From positions 186,001 through 250,000 of the forward strand of contig JAEZOB010000042.1 in the NCBI GenBank assembly GCA_023414355.1: 64,000 bases of DNA. Direction: 5' to 3'. Position numbers and translations under genes: made by a program. Shown one piece after another: positions 42,446 through 51,548 of the stretch. Source of the DNA: Bacillota bacterium. Lineage in GTDB: Bacteria; Bacillota; Clostridia; Lachnospirales; Lachnospiraceae. Positions within the stretch are counted from its first letter, which is position 1; the number at the start of each line of letters is the position of its first letter. A model generated the notes under the pieces. The model was given only the letters and a program-made list of their open reading frames with translations. It searched no databases and was not told the origin of the DNA.

Positions 42446-44214
42446 TAGGCTTCCTCCTCCTTCTTCTGGATTAATTTATCAATATCCAGCTGCAGATTCT
42501 TAACGATATCCTGACATTCTATATCCAGTCTGTCCTTAGTTACATACTTAAAACGCCCTATTCTCTCTCTGATTGGCAGCTTAACCAGACTCTCGACGGA
42601 AACTCCCTTATCGAGGGCAGTAAGTGATACATCATAATAATGAAGTACCAGATCCATCATCAAGAACTGCTTATGAAGATCGGTATAGGTATCCACCTCA
42701 TGGAACGCATCCTGATGCAGGAAATCCTCACGGATGGAGCGTGCTGCTTCCAGCTTAAGACGATCCGGTGCAGACAGTGCATCCATACCGACCAATTTTA
42801 CGATTTCATCAAGCTCAGCTTCATCATTCAACATTTTCATAATTCTGGCTCTCATGTCCATCCAATTCTCGTGAACATTCGCGTTGAACCATTTTCCAAG
42901 ATTATACAAGGAGTAGCTGGTTAACCAGTTAATTGCAGGGAAATGTCTGCGATAAGCCAGGTTTGCATCCAGTCCCCAGAACACCTTCACGATACGAAGG
43001 GTTGCCTGGGATACAGGCTCGGAGATATCACCGCCGGGAGGAGATACAGCACCGATTGCCGATAACGCACCCTCTCTTCCATCCTTACCAAGGGAGATCA
43101 CACGCCCTGCTCTTTCATAAAACTGAGCGAGACGGCTTGCCAGGTAAGCAGGATAACCTTCTTCACCGGGCATTTCTTCCAGACGACCGCTCATCTCACG
43201 AAGCGCTTCCGCCCAACGTGAAGTGGAGTCTGCCATTAAGGCAACCGAATAACCCATGTCGCGGAAGTATTCCGCAATTGTAATACCTACATAGATCGAT
43301 GCTTCACGGGCAGCAACCGGCATATCCGAGGTATTGGCAATCAAAACTGTACGTTCCATCAGGGACTTACCTGTCTTAGGATCCTTTAATTCCGGAAATT
43401 CATTTAATACGTCGGTCATCTCGTTACCGCGCTCACCGCAGCCGATGTAGACCACAATATCTGCTTCGGCCCACTTCGCAAGCTGATGCTGAACGACGGT
43501 TTTACCGCTTCCGAAAGGACCGGGAACTGCAGCAACACCACCCTTTGCAATCGGGAACAGGGTGTCAATAACTCTTTGTCCGGTTACCAGAGGCTTATCG
43601 GGAGATAGCTTCTGCTTATAAGGTCTTCCAACACGAACGGGCCATTTCTGCATTAAGGTGATATTCTCCTTCGTACCGTCCGCCTTCTTAAGTACCGCAA
43701 TTGTATCCGTTACAGTAAAATCGCCCTCGTTGACTGCTTCCAGTGTACCTTGCATTCCATAAGGAAGCATGATTTTCTGAACAACAATCTCTGTCTCCTG
43801 CACTGTACCGAGGATATCCCCTGCTTCAACGATATCTCCAGCCTTTACAGTCGGTACAAAATGCCATTTCTTCTCTCTATTCAGGGAAGGAATCTCAACA
43901 CCTCTTTTTAAATTCGTTCCGATTGCATCCATGATATCTACCAGAGGACGCTGAATTCCGTCAAAGATGCTGCTGATGAGTCCGGGACCAAGTTCAACGC
44001 TAAGTGGAGCTCCAGTAGATTCTACCGGTTCTCCGGGTCCCAGGCCTGACGTTTCCTCATATACCTGAATCGATGCCTGGTCACCGTGAATTTCAATGAT
44101 TTCACCGATCAGACGCTGTTCACTGACACGTACAACGTCGAACATGTTAGCATCCCGCATCCCTTCTGCGACTACCAACGGACCGGCAACCTTCTTAATT
44201 GTGCCATTACTCAT
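42445..44214 (-). CDS. ntpA: V/A-type ATPase catalytic subunit A, operon 1
   Basis: A 589-residue catalytic subunit with Walker A GPFGSGKT (232-239) and the non-homologous insertion (about 110-190) of V/A-ATPases. The regions IGCGERGNEM and MADSTSRWAEALREMSGRLEEMPGEEGYPAYL form the nucleotide site. It hydrolyses or makes ATP coupled to ion flow. The start has GGAGAG upstream. The gene ends overlapping B by one base. Confidence 0.97.
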   Translation of the reverse strand: MSNGTIKKVAGPLVVAEGMRDANMFDVVRVSEQRLIGEIIEIHGDQASIQVYEETSGLGPGEPVESTGAPLSVELGPGLISSIFDGIQRPLVDIMDAIGTNLKRGVEIPSLNREKKWHFVPTVKAGDIVEAGDILGTVQETEIVVQKIMLPYGMQGTLEAVNEGDFTVTDTIAVLKKADGTKENITLMQKWPVRVGRPYKQKLSPDKPLVTGQRVIDTLFPIAKGGVAAVPGPFGSGKTVVQHQLAKWAEADIVVYIGCGERGNEMTDVLNEFPELKDPKTGKSLMERTVLIANTSDMPVAAREASIYVGITIAEYFRDMGYSVALMADSTSRWAEALREMSGRLEEMPGEEGYPAYLASRLAQFYERAGRVISLGKDGREGALSAIGAVSPPGGDISEPVSQATLRIVKVFWGLDANLAYRRHFPAINWLTSYSLYNLGKWFNANVHENWMDMRARIMKMLNDEAELDEIVKLVGMDALSAPDRLKLEAARSIREDFLHQDAFHEVDTYTDLHKQFLMMDLVLHYYDVSLTALDKGVSVESLVKLPIRERIGRFKYVTKDRLDIECQDIVKNLQLDIDKLIQKKEEEA

Positions 44215-44270
44215 AATTAACTCTCCATTCTGCCGATATCAAGAAAATCTGATATCAACACAAATTGATT

Positions 44271-44588
44271 TTAGTTATTGAATATAATATCAGAGCCGAC
44301 TGCACGCTCTACAGACTTCTTAACATAATGCATTCCCTTACCGGTATTACCCGATACACCGGGAATTGGTATGATTGCCGGTAGATAGCCGGAAACGTAA
44401 CGTTCTATCTCAGACTCCAACTGTGCCTGAAGACCTTCTGTGATATAAATCACTGCGTAGGTACCTTCTGCCAGAGTCTTCAAAAGCTTTGCAGCTTCCT
44501 CCTTCTCCTCCACGGGATACGTATCCAGACCGAGTGCGGCAAATCCGTAGATACTGTCACGGTCGCCAAGTACTGCTATCTTATACAT
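44271..44588 (-). CDS. ntpF: V/A-type ATPase subunit F, operon 1
   Basis: A 105-residue stalk subunit with a Rossmann-like fold: YKIAVLGDRDSIYGFAALGLDTYPVE at the N-terminus, and AVIYITEGL and PAIIPIPGV later. It binds subunit D and regulates ATP hydrolysis in homologues. It overlaps the end of the C gene by 8 bp. Confidence 0.92.
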   Translation of the reverse strand: MYKIAVLGDRDSIYGFAALGLDTYPVEEKEEAAKLLKTLAEGTYAVIYITEGLQAQLESEIERYVSGYLPAIIPIPGVSGNTGKGMHYVKKSVERAVGSDIIFNN

Positions 44589-45549
44589 ACATTTCCCTCA
44601 ATCTTTCCCGGATCAGGCGATCCGCAATGTCATTTCTTTTCCCTGACAAAATGATTCTGACAGTCTTGATTTCATTCTCGCGCGCAATGATATAAGCAGC
44701 GAGCGGTGATATCGTAAACGGATTATACTTTTGAGGCTGTATATATTTCATAATGACATTATCACTCCAGCATTCGAATGCGGAAGAGGACTCTTTGATT
44801 GCCGTTATGGCTTCCTCATAAGCAGTAATTGTCAGATACGAATAGATCGCTTCCATACCCTGAAGGGTAACATCAATCAGCTTTTGCTTATCTAAGCTGT
44901 CACATTCCGCCAGTGCCCTTTCTAAGAACATTCTGCTTTTATTTGTCTTACAGCCACGAAGGGCTATATTAATATTGGCTACAGCAACCTTTAATTCTGC
45001 ATATTTTCCGAATAATTCATTGCCGGTTTCCTTCCCTTTACGGAGGGTTGTCTCCAGAGCAGCCTTATCAATGATGACATCACATAATCCGCTGTCACCG
45101 GTATGCATCTGTACCTCATAGGCATCTTCTGCACAGGCTCTCATATCCTCGGGTAACACAGAAAAATTGTGCTCCTTCACCGACTGAATAATCGTCTCTA
45201 CAGCTATGGTACCCTGTTCGATATAGATACCGGGAACAGCTTCATTCGTATATACCTGTTTTATTGCCGCTTTCAGGTTATGGAAATCATTCATGTACAA
45301 AAATGTATTGAATACAGATAGATCTTCAACTAACTCAGCCATCAGACTCCAGGTTTTTTCACGCTCGATACCTAAAATCTGATCAGAATTCTCATCTCCT
45401 GTTCTTCCCCAACCTTTATCCGAAAGTAGCCTAAAACATTCAGCTTCGGTCTTGCAATTCATTAATTGCTCCAAATCTGCTTTAGTGAGCAGCGACAGTT
45501 CCTTAGAACGGATACGGGCTACCGCATATAAATACAGATCATCAGCCAT
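44581..45549 (-). CDS. ntpC: V/A-type ATPase subunit C, operon 1
   Basis: A 322-residue helical socket subunit that joins the D/F stalk to the membrane K ring. The N-terminal LYLYAVARIRSKELSLLTKADLEQLMNCKT is typical of the archaeal C/V0-d family. It lies between E and F, whereas in operon 2 the C gene comes near the start. Confidence 0.92.
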   Translation of the reverse strand: MADDLYLYAVARIRSKELSLLTKADLEQLMNCKTEAECFRLLSDKGWGRTGDENSDQILGIEREKTWSLMAELVEDLSVFNTFLYMNDFHNLKAAIKQVYTNEAVPGIYIEQGTIAVETIIQSVKEHNFSVLPEDMRACAEDAYEVQMHTGDSGLCDVIIDKAALETTLRKGKETGNELFGKYAELKVAVANINIALRGCKTNKSRMFLERALAECDSLDKQKLIDVTLQGMEAIYSYLTITAYEEAITAIKESSSAFECWSDNVIMKYIQPQKYNPFTISPLAAYIIARENEIKTVRIILSGKRNDIADRLIRERLREMYV

Positions 45550-45571
45550 GTTTTCACCTCTCTTCGGTTAA

Positions 45572-46168
45572 TTAGTCGAACAGTAAGGAATTCACCTTAT
45601 CCTGAAGAGTATCTCTTCCCTCAGCAAATAATGCGTCAAAAGAGCAATTTTCTTCAATATCGCCATAAATCAGAAGAAACCCACCTTCGAAGGAAAGTGC
45701 TTTTTCCTCAATATCTAAGGAAGCTCCCTGCTTCTGAGACAGTATCGCACTCAACTTCTCGGGAAAATCCTTCGTTAAACGTTTCCGATCTGATACAGGA
45801 AACAATAATCTTCCCCTTTTATTATGGGAATACTTTTTCACCATAGCAAGGATAATCTCTGTATATTCGGCATCGGATAATACAGCCAGGCGATTTCTGG
45901 CTTTCCCGATGATCTCGTTGATGATCGCCTGCTTGGTATCTAATAAGAGCTTTCTTTCCAGTAATGCAGCTGCAGATTCTGCGCGGCCTATGACATCTTT
46001 TACATCAGCTTCAGACTTCTCAGCAATTTGAGCTGATTTTAATTCAGCCTCTTTTTTTGCAGCAGCAATACTTGCCTCTGCTTCCTGCTCAGCCTGAGTA
46101 ATGATGGCATCTGCGCTAGCCTGGGCTTCCTCTTGAATTGTTTTCAAAATCTTTTCTAAACCAGTCAT
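45572..46168 (-). CDS. ntpE: V/A-type ATPase subunit E, operon 1
   Basis: A 198-residue peripheral stalk subunit. A long Ala/Glu/Lys coiled coil occupies about residues 1-95, and a globular C-terminal domain follows. It pairs with the H/G-type subunit as stator. The ATG at 46168 has GGGAGAA 8 nt upstream; a TTG at 46183 would overlap that site. Confidence 0.9.
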   Translation of the reverse strand: MTGLEKILKTIQEEAQASADAIITQAEQEAEASIAAAKKEAELKSAQIAEKSEADVKDVIGRAESAAALLERKLLLDTKQAIINEIIGKARNRLAVLSDAEYTEIILAMVKKYSHNKRGRLLFPVSDRKRLTKDFPEKLSAILSQKQGASLDIEEKALSFEGGFLLIYGDIEENCSFDALFAEGRDTLQDKVNSLLFD

Positions 46169-46184
46169 AGCGTATTCTCCCAAC

Positions 46185-46679
46185 TTAAATATTAATACCG
46201 CCTACTCCGTTTACTGCAAGCATGGAAATAAGAAGTGCCAAAATAGCATAGGTTTCAACCATAGCCGGGAAAATAATGGACTTACCGAAAGCTTCGGGCT
46301 TCTTAGCCAAAATACCCATACTTGCTATAGATGCCTTAGCCTGACTGACTGCAGAAGCATATCCGACAATCGCCATAGGAAGACATGCCACAAAATAAAG
46401 CATTCCTTTTGCCAAGGAAACATTCACTTCACCACCGAAAATACCAATCTGAGAAAGAGTAATGAAGGCAATCAGCAGACCATAGATACCCTGTGTACCG
46501 GGTAACAGCTGAAGGATCAGCACCTTACCGAATTTTGCGGGGTCTTCTGTAACAAGTCCTGCACCGGTTACACCGGCCATACCAACACCCTTTGCGGATC
46601 CGGCTCCTGCGAGTAATGCAGATGCTGCTGCTCCCAATAATGCAAACACAATACCAAAATCATTCCAATTCATTCCCAT
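46185..46679 (-). CDS. ntpK: V/A-type ATPase rotor subunit K, operon 1, Na+-type
   Basis: A 164-residue membrane rotor protein with four helices in two tandem hairpins. L59, T62 and Q63 (in LPGTQG), Q113 (in SQ) and E142 (in VETYAIL) match the five-residue Na+ site of Enterococcus hirae NtpK, where the ligands are Leu, Thr, Gln, Gln and Glu. The ion site has one carboxylate per four helices, a feature of V-type pumps. This predicts Na+ translocation. Confidence 0.95.
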   Translation of the reverse strand: MGMNWNDFGIVFALLGAAASALLAGAGSAKGVGMAGVTGAGLVTEDPAKFGKVLILQLLPGTQGIYGLLIAFITLSQIGIFGGEVNVSLAKGMLYFVACLPMAIVGYASAVSQAKASIASMGILAKKPEAFGKSIIFPAMVETYAILALLISMLAVNGVGGINI

Positions 46680-46680
46680 G

Positions 46681-48693
46681 TTATTTACTCTCCTTAACTT
46701 TGTAATATTTTGTTTTCATATTAAAGGGGGTAAACGCGCGACCTCCGCCCCCATAAAACTTACCGAAAAATTCAACGTACTGTAATCTGTTCGTATGGAC
46801 ATAGGCTCCCAATATATTGATAGCAAAATTGATGGTATGTCCGGCAAGTAAGATGACGATCATAAGTATCGTCCCTATAGCACCATTTGCAACCATACCA
46901 GCCATCTTATTAATAACCGAAGCGATAACACCGGAAGCGAGTCCCAAAGCCAACAGACGGGAATAGGATAATACATCACTTAAGTAACCGGTTATGCCAT
47001 ACAGGGCATATGCACCTTTTAAAAATCGTTTAAAAGGATTCCTAGATTCTCTTCCATTCGTCAAAATAATAATGACAGAAGATAATACTGCCAACACAGC
47101 GGAAGCTGTAACCACACCCTTCGGAAGTACAAAGGTGATACTGAGAATATTTCTAATCATATCCAGAGATACCAATAATAAAGTACTGCTTACCACAAGC
47201 ATAAACCAGGACAATGCATCATATAGAATTGCCAGGTAATCCTTCTGTTTCACCAATTGATATATCTTAACACCAAGTCCTGTCAGAATATGGATGATAC
47301 CTAATATCATGGAAAAGCTAAGCATCTGCATCGGTCTGTTAACAGGAATAAACCATAGCGCCGGAATGACTGGAAGCTGGGTCGCTCCAAAGAATTTCGT
47401 TCCGATGACATCAAAAATATCTCCAAAATAGCTTCCGAACATGACTCCCCAGAAAGCAGTAGATATTCCGCAGAATAGAAACATCTTTAAGAAATTCTTA
47501 GTGGACTGTTCCATGGTAGCTTTACCCTTAGCCAGACAATATCCACATGCAAGTACGATTAGCAGACCATAACCACCATCTGCAAGCATGATACCGAACA
47601 GAAAATAATAAAACAATGCCATCACAAAGGTAGGGTCTGCTTCTCCCTTTCCGGGAAGACTGAAGCCCTCTACAACCCATTCCAAGGGTTGTGCAAAACC
47701 ATTATTCTTAAGTAATACCGGCGTATCTTCTTCCTCGCTCGGATCCTCCAGCTCAACCGCTGCTTCAAATCGGGCTGACAGTTCCTTCTCGAGAGCCTCT
47801 GCCTCATTCTTAGAAATATAACCCGAGATGACAAAAACGCTCTTTGATTGCAGGAGTTTACCAATGACTTCATATTTATCGTATCTCATCTTGTCATAGT
47901 CCTGTAAGAAGAGAAGATCTTCCCTGAAAGCCGCAAGCTCTTTCATCTCGTTCTCGGCTTTTTCTATTTCTTCTTTGTCCTGACTAATCAGCCGTTCTAT
48001 CTCTAACAGCTGTTCCGAGGGTGCTTTTTCTGATGATACACTCGGATATGCAAAATCCATCGACCTTAAGGTCTCAAATACACCTGCTTCATGCTTTTTC
48101 GTACATAAAACAAAGATGCAGGTCTGTTCCTTGGAAGTACTGATGATGTCTACATTAACCGGCATATATTCCGCTAATCTCTCATAAATTTCTTCGAGAG
48201 TCACTTCCTTTGGTAAGGTTCCGATATAACTTCTGGTATGCGCGGTTTGTGAGAACTGTAGCGGTACATCCAGTGTAGTCCAGGGCGTAAGCATTTCTGC
48301 CTGAACTGTAAGTCTCTGTATGTCAGCCTTATGCTCAATCACTTCCTTGTTACAGCTTATAATACGACCTGCGATCCGGATCGTTGCTTCATGTTTTTCT
48401 TTAAACGCATCATAATCCTCGCTGGTAACAACCTTTCTGCCGTTCAACATAGCAAGCAGGGGCTTATCGACCGGTACATATTTATCTAAAATCTCTGTTG
48501 CATCCTTGCATGCACTGATACTTTTCTCAAAGCTCGTTTTTGCATAGGAAGTATCGGTCTTATGAAAAATATTATCTTCCGGCAGATTATCGCTGATTTC
48601 GATGACACCACGGCGTTGAAGCATCTCCAACAAGGGTTTACGATCTTTCTTTAATGCATAAATATAGATACGCTGCATTTGCAGCATTGCCAT
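46681..48693 (-). CDS. ntpI: V/A-type ATPase subunit I (a), operon 1
   Basis: A 670-residue subunit with a cytoplasmic stator domain (about 1-345) and seven or eight membrane helices. The DVLSYSRLLALGLASGV segment contains the conserved Arg that faces the rotor carboxylate. GSYFGDIFDVIG and the C-terminal EFFGKFYGGGGRAFTPF are typical. Its type, SYSRLLALGLA, is the archaeal and clostridial form and differs from that of operon 2. Confidence 0.95.
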   Translation of the reverse strand: MAMLQMQRIYIYALKKDRKPLLEMLQRRGVIEISDNLPEDNIFHKTDTSYAKTSFEKSISACKDATEILDKYVPVDKPLLAMLNGRKVVTSEDYDAFKEKHEATIRIAGRIISCNKEVIEHKADIQRLTVQAEMLTPWTTLDVPLQFSQTAHTRSYIGTLPKEVTLEEIYERLAEYMPVNVDIISTSKEQTCIFVLCTKKHEAGVFETLRSMDFAYPSVSSEKAPSEQLLEIERLISQDKEEIEKAENEMKELAAFREDLLFLQDYDKMRYDKYEVIGKLLQSKSVFVISGYISKNEAEALEKELSARFEAAVELEDPSEEEDTPVLLKNNGFAQPLEWVVEGFSLPGKGEADPTFVMALFYYFLFGIMLADGGYGLLIVLACGYCLAKGKATMEQSTKNFLKMFLFCGISTAFWGVMFGSYFGDIFDVIGTKFFGATQLPVIPALWFIPVNRPMQMLSFSMILGIIHILTGLGVKIYQLVKQKDYLAILYDALSWFMLVVSSTLLLVSLDMIRNILSITFVLPKGVVTASAVLAVLSSVIIILTNGRESRNPFKRFLKGAYALYGITGYLSDVLSYSRLLALGLASGVIASVINKMAGMVANGAIGTILMIVILLAGHTINFAINILGAYVHTNRLQYVEFFGKFYGGGGRAFTPFNMKTKYYKVKESK

Positions 48694-48735
48694 TTCGAAT
48701 ACACCTCCTCTGGTTATTTCGATAAATTAATCCAA

Positions 48736-49044
48736 TCATATAATATTCGAGAGGACAATGCTTATGGCGGCTTCCTCTTTATTCTTAGCTATCTCCTTTA
48801 ATAATGTTATTTCGTCTTCTGCTTTCTGTCTCGCTGCCTCCAAAAGCTCTTTTCCCTTTTGCTCTGCCAGAGCTAAGTTCTGTTCTGCTTTTGTTGTAGC
48901 CTGGCTGGTCGCGCTTGCTATTAAATCTCTTGCCTTCTGTTGCGTTTCAGTAATGATAACCTCCTTTTTACGGATTGCTTCTTTTTCAATGTCCGCAGCA
49001 TTCATTTCAGCCTGCCGAACAGCCTGTACAGCTTCTTTTGCCAT
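48736..49044 (-). CDS. ntpH: V/A-type ATPase H/G-type stator subunit, operon 1
   Basis: A 102-residue protein, almost all coiled coil rich in Ala, Glu and Lys, matching the small peripheral-stalk partner of subunit E. GGAGGTGAG lies just upstream of the ATG. It is the first gene of operon 1, preceded by a consensus promoter. Confidence 0.85.
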   Translation of the reverse strand: MAKEAVQAVRQAEMNAADIEKEAIRKKEVIITETQQKARDLIASATSQATTKAEQNLALAEQKGKELLEAARQKAEDEITLLKEIAKNKEEAAISIVLSNII

Positions 49045-49091
49045 TTACTCACCTCCAGAAGAATGATAATAATACAAAATACAACATATTT

Positions 49092-49120
49092 ATTATACCT
49101 GAAATAATAATTATATTCAA
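49092..49120 (-). promoter_or_regulatory. Promoter of the first V/A-ATPase operon
   Basis: On the minus strand, TTGAAT (49115-49120) and TATAAT (49092-49097) are separated by 17 nt. +1 is near 49085, giving a 41-nt leader. No match to the LacI-type operators near operon 2 was seen here. Confidence 0.7.
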
Positions 49121-49264
49121 CAACATACTATCTTAATCAATATGAAATGTTGTATATATTGTCTATAATTCTATCCTTATTGATACCACTTTATCATAGA
49201 TTAAGAATAAATAAAGGAGGGTCAAAAAGATCAAAGCATGCTGCACCCATTTAATAATAAGAAG

Positions 49265-49301
49265 AAAGGCTATTACAAGCAAGCTTGCATAGCCTTTTTT
49301 T
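49265..49301. terminator. Orphan hairpin terminator between operon 1 promoter and lacI
   Basis: AAAGGCTAT (49265-49273) pairs with ATAGCCTTT (49289-49297), and seven T follow on the plus strand. No plus-strand gene precedes it, so it either ends an unseen short plus-strand transcript or insulates operon 1 from lacI. Between this and the LacI terminator I see nothing else. Confidence 0.65.
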
Positions 49302-49391
49302 ATTATTAAGCACCAAAGGTTCTTATGACCTTTTTGATTCCTTTACTATGGTGCACGGATGATATCATAACCTTTGATACATATTATAATA

Positions 49392-49463
49392 AAGAAGCTT
49401 CCCACCGTTTTCCGTAGTCTTTCTTTCAACAGTCAGACAATGAAAAACGGCTGGAAGCTTCTT
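49392..49463 (-). terminator. Intrinsic terminator of the LacI-family gene
   Basis: AAGAAGCTTCC (49392-49402) pairs with GGAAGCTTCTT (49453-49463), and CCGTTTT/AAAACGG extends the stem. On the minus strand TTTATTATAAT follows. It lies about 200 nt past the lacI stop. Confidence 0.75.
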
Positions 49464-49661
49464 CATCAATACTTTTGTAACTAATTCAATCGAACACCGG
49501 CTTCCGCTTAATCCTTCTCCCACAAATTCATAAACAAAAGCACTGTCTTTCTCCTGTCAGTTCGCTGATAGTAGATAAATCGCTCATTTTATATTTATAA
49601 AATACTCCCCAGCATCTCTAAATGAAACAGAACGATTTATCCATATCTACGACTGCGATTA

Positions 49662-50681
49662 CTATGACTTGGTTTTCAGGTTGCTGACTGATTGTCCCGG
49701 CAGTACCTTTCCTTCGATAACCACTCTTTCAATAATTGAAGCCTTTGGATTTTCTATCAAGGCAATCAATTTCTCAGCAGCGCTTCTCCCCAGAGCACTG
49801 GTGTCTTGCTTTACGGTGGTAAATTTCGGGTCAAGCACCTGCGACAACATGATTCCGTCATATCCTGCTACTGAAATATCTTCCGGAATACGCAAACCTC
49901 TTTCCTTAATTGCGTTGATTCCCCCGATACAGGAAAAATCATCAGGGAAAATAATACAGGTCGGTCGATCCTTCAGTTCCAGGAGCTCCCTGGTTAATCT
50001 TGCTGTCGTATCCGGATCATGATAAATACCGCTTTTTACATACTCATCCGAAACCTCAACCCCCAATTCACCCAGTGTTCGATAAAAGCTCCCCACTCGA
50101 TTCTGGGTAACAGAGGAATCTGCTCCATGGATGTATGCAATTTTTTTGTGCCCCATCTCATAAATATAGGTAATCAGATCTCTGATCCCTTTTGCATTAT
50201 CTGATATGATGGCTGTTCGGTTATTATACACATGATCGATTGTTACGACAGGAAGCTCTCCGTGAATTAGCTCGGAAACCTGCGGATCAGTAAAATCGAT
50301 ACAAGCAATTACTACTCCGTCTACCCCTCGGTACTTGCTGTGTTCATAATAGGACATATTCCTATGTCCCGTATGTTTACTGATGAAAGTTATATCATAA
50401 CCGTTTCTTTCCGCTTCCACCTTAAAACTGTCCAATACATTAGCAAAATACTCATGGGTTAAACCGCTTTGCGCTTCGTCCACAAATAATACACCAAGGT
50501 TATAGGTACGGTGTGTCTTTAAGGCTCTTGCGGAGGAGTTCGGGAAGTAGCCCATTTCTCTCGCAATTCTCTTTACATTCTCTTTGGTAGCCTCAGCTAT
50601 ATCACTATGGTCATTCAGTGATTTACTTACGGTTGCTACCGATACTCCGCATTTTTCTGCCACATCTTTGATTGAAACCAT
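49662..50681 (-). CDS. LacI/GalR-family transcriptional regulator
   Basis: A 339-residue regulator. The N-terminal helix-turn-helix (SIKDVAEKCGVSVATVSKSLNDHSDIAEATKENVKRIAREMGY) is followed by the hinge SSARALKT and a periplasmic-binding-like effector domain. The effector, usually a sugar or metabolite, cannot be read. It lies between two divergently oriented V/A-ATPase operons. Its own promoter and the region upstream of operon 2 hold two near-identical operator-like sites, so it may control itself and operon 2. Confidence 0.93.
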   Translation of the reverse strand: MVSIKDVAEKCGVSVATVSKSLNDHSDIAEATKENVKRIAREMGYFPNSSARALKTHRTYNLGVLFVDEAQSGLTHEYFANVLDSFKVEAERNGYDITFISKHTGHRNMSYYEHSKYRGVDGVVIACIDFTDPQVSELIHGELPVVTIDHVYNNRTAIISDNAKGIRDLITYIYEMGHKKIAYIHGADSSVTQNRVGSFYRTLGELGVEVSDEYVKSGIYHDPDTTARLTRELLELKDRPTCIIFPDDFSCIGGINAIKERGLRIPEDISVAGYDGIMLSQVLDPKFTTVKQDTSALGRSAAEKLIALIENPKASIIERVVIEGKVLPGQSVSNLKTKS

Positions 50682-50714
50682 AGTAAACTCCTCAAACTTT
50701 ACTTTTGTCTTCCG

Positions 50715-50734
50715 ATTATACTTAATCGTTTTCT
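50715..50734 (-). promoter_or_regulatory. lacI -10 box overlapping an operator-like site
   Basis: A minus-strand TATAAT lies at 50715-50720. It overlaps TACTTAATCGTTTTCT (50719-50734), which has the central CG of LacI-family operators and recurs at 50947. The arrangement suits autorepression. The -35 box is weak. Confidence 0.55.
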
Positions 50735-50946
50735 ATAATGTAGTTTCGGCAATATAGCTAAATTGTGTTCATTATTCTAATGTTTAATCTATATTTCAGA
50801 TTCTAAAATCCTGCAAATTGATATTATTGTCTCTATTTCACACGCAATTCAATATTTATTCTGAATAACGGCTATCATCCGCCGATATCTATCTTAATCC
50901 TTTTCTAGGATTTATGCAAGCTTTTTTTCAGTATTTTAAATTTTCT

Positions 50947-50962
50947 TACTTAAACGTTTTCT
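50947..50962 (+). promoter_or_regulatory. Second LacI-type operator-like site
   Basis: TACTTAAACGTTTTCT differs from the site at 50719-50734 by one base and contains the palindrome AAACGTTT. The sites are 228 bp apart, about 22 helical turns, which would allow a repression loop. It lies about 70 nt upstream of the predicted operon 2 promoter. Confidence 0.55.
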
Positions 50963-51028
50963 GAAAAACCAATATTAATATTAACCAATTTTTTATATGT
51001 TTTTTTATGAAATTGTACGAATTTGCTA

Positions 51029-51056
51029 TTGCATTTAAAAAAAAACGATGTATGAT
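51029..51056 (+). promoter_or_regulatory. Candidate promoter of the second V/A-ATPase operon
   Basis: TTGCAT (51029-51034) and TATGAT (51051-51056) are separated by 16 nt, with an A-tract in the spacer. +1 would be near 51063, about 31 nt before the start codon. Confidence 0.5.
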
Positions 51057-51093
51057 TATGCTATATCAAATGTCGATTGTTAGGAGGTATCGA

Positions 51094-51402
51094 ATGGAAA
51101 AGGTCATTAGTTTATTGTTTGATATAGAGAGAAAAGCTAATCAGATAATAGAGCGGGCTAACACTGAAAAAAATGATTTGTTTGAAGAAAACGAGAAAGA
51201 AATCAAGGCTATGGAAGACACGATAGCCGAAGACAATAATAGCAAGATTAATGTGCTTGTAGCCCAGGCCGATCAAGAGATTGAAAAGGAAAAGCAGCAA
51301 CTGATTGAACACAGTGAGAAACAGCTGAGTGATCTGGAGGAGAATTACCGGAAAAACCATGACAGCTTAGTAAATAAAGTGTTCCAAAGTATAATTCAGT
51401 AA
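51094..51402 (+). CDS. V/A-type ATPase H/G-type stator subunit, operon 2
   Basis: A 102-residue coiled-coil protein rich in Glu and Lys, equivalent in size and position to the H subunit of operon 1 but with little sequence similarity. The ATG at 51094 has AGGAGG 6 nt upstream; an ORF to 51007 would begin upstream of the promoter. First gene of operon 2, with 146 nt to the next gene. Confidence 0.8.
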   Translation: MEKVISLLFDIERKANQIIERANTEKNDLFEENEKEIKAMEDTIAEDNNSKINVLVAQADQEIEKEKQQLIEHSEKQLSDLEENYRKNHDSLVNKVFQSIIQ

Positions 51403-51548
51403 TAGCCTATTCATTCACAATGATATATAAAGTTTATCGTTTTTATGATTTTCATTGCTATTGCGAAAGCAAAAATCGCTCTCGCTCTTAGGGTATGTAC
51501 TTAAGCATTACCGGTATATACTTATTATAAGTAATAAGGAGGGTTCCC

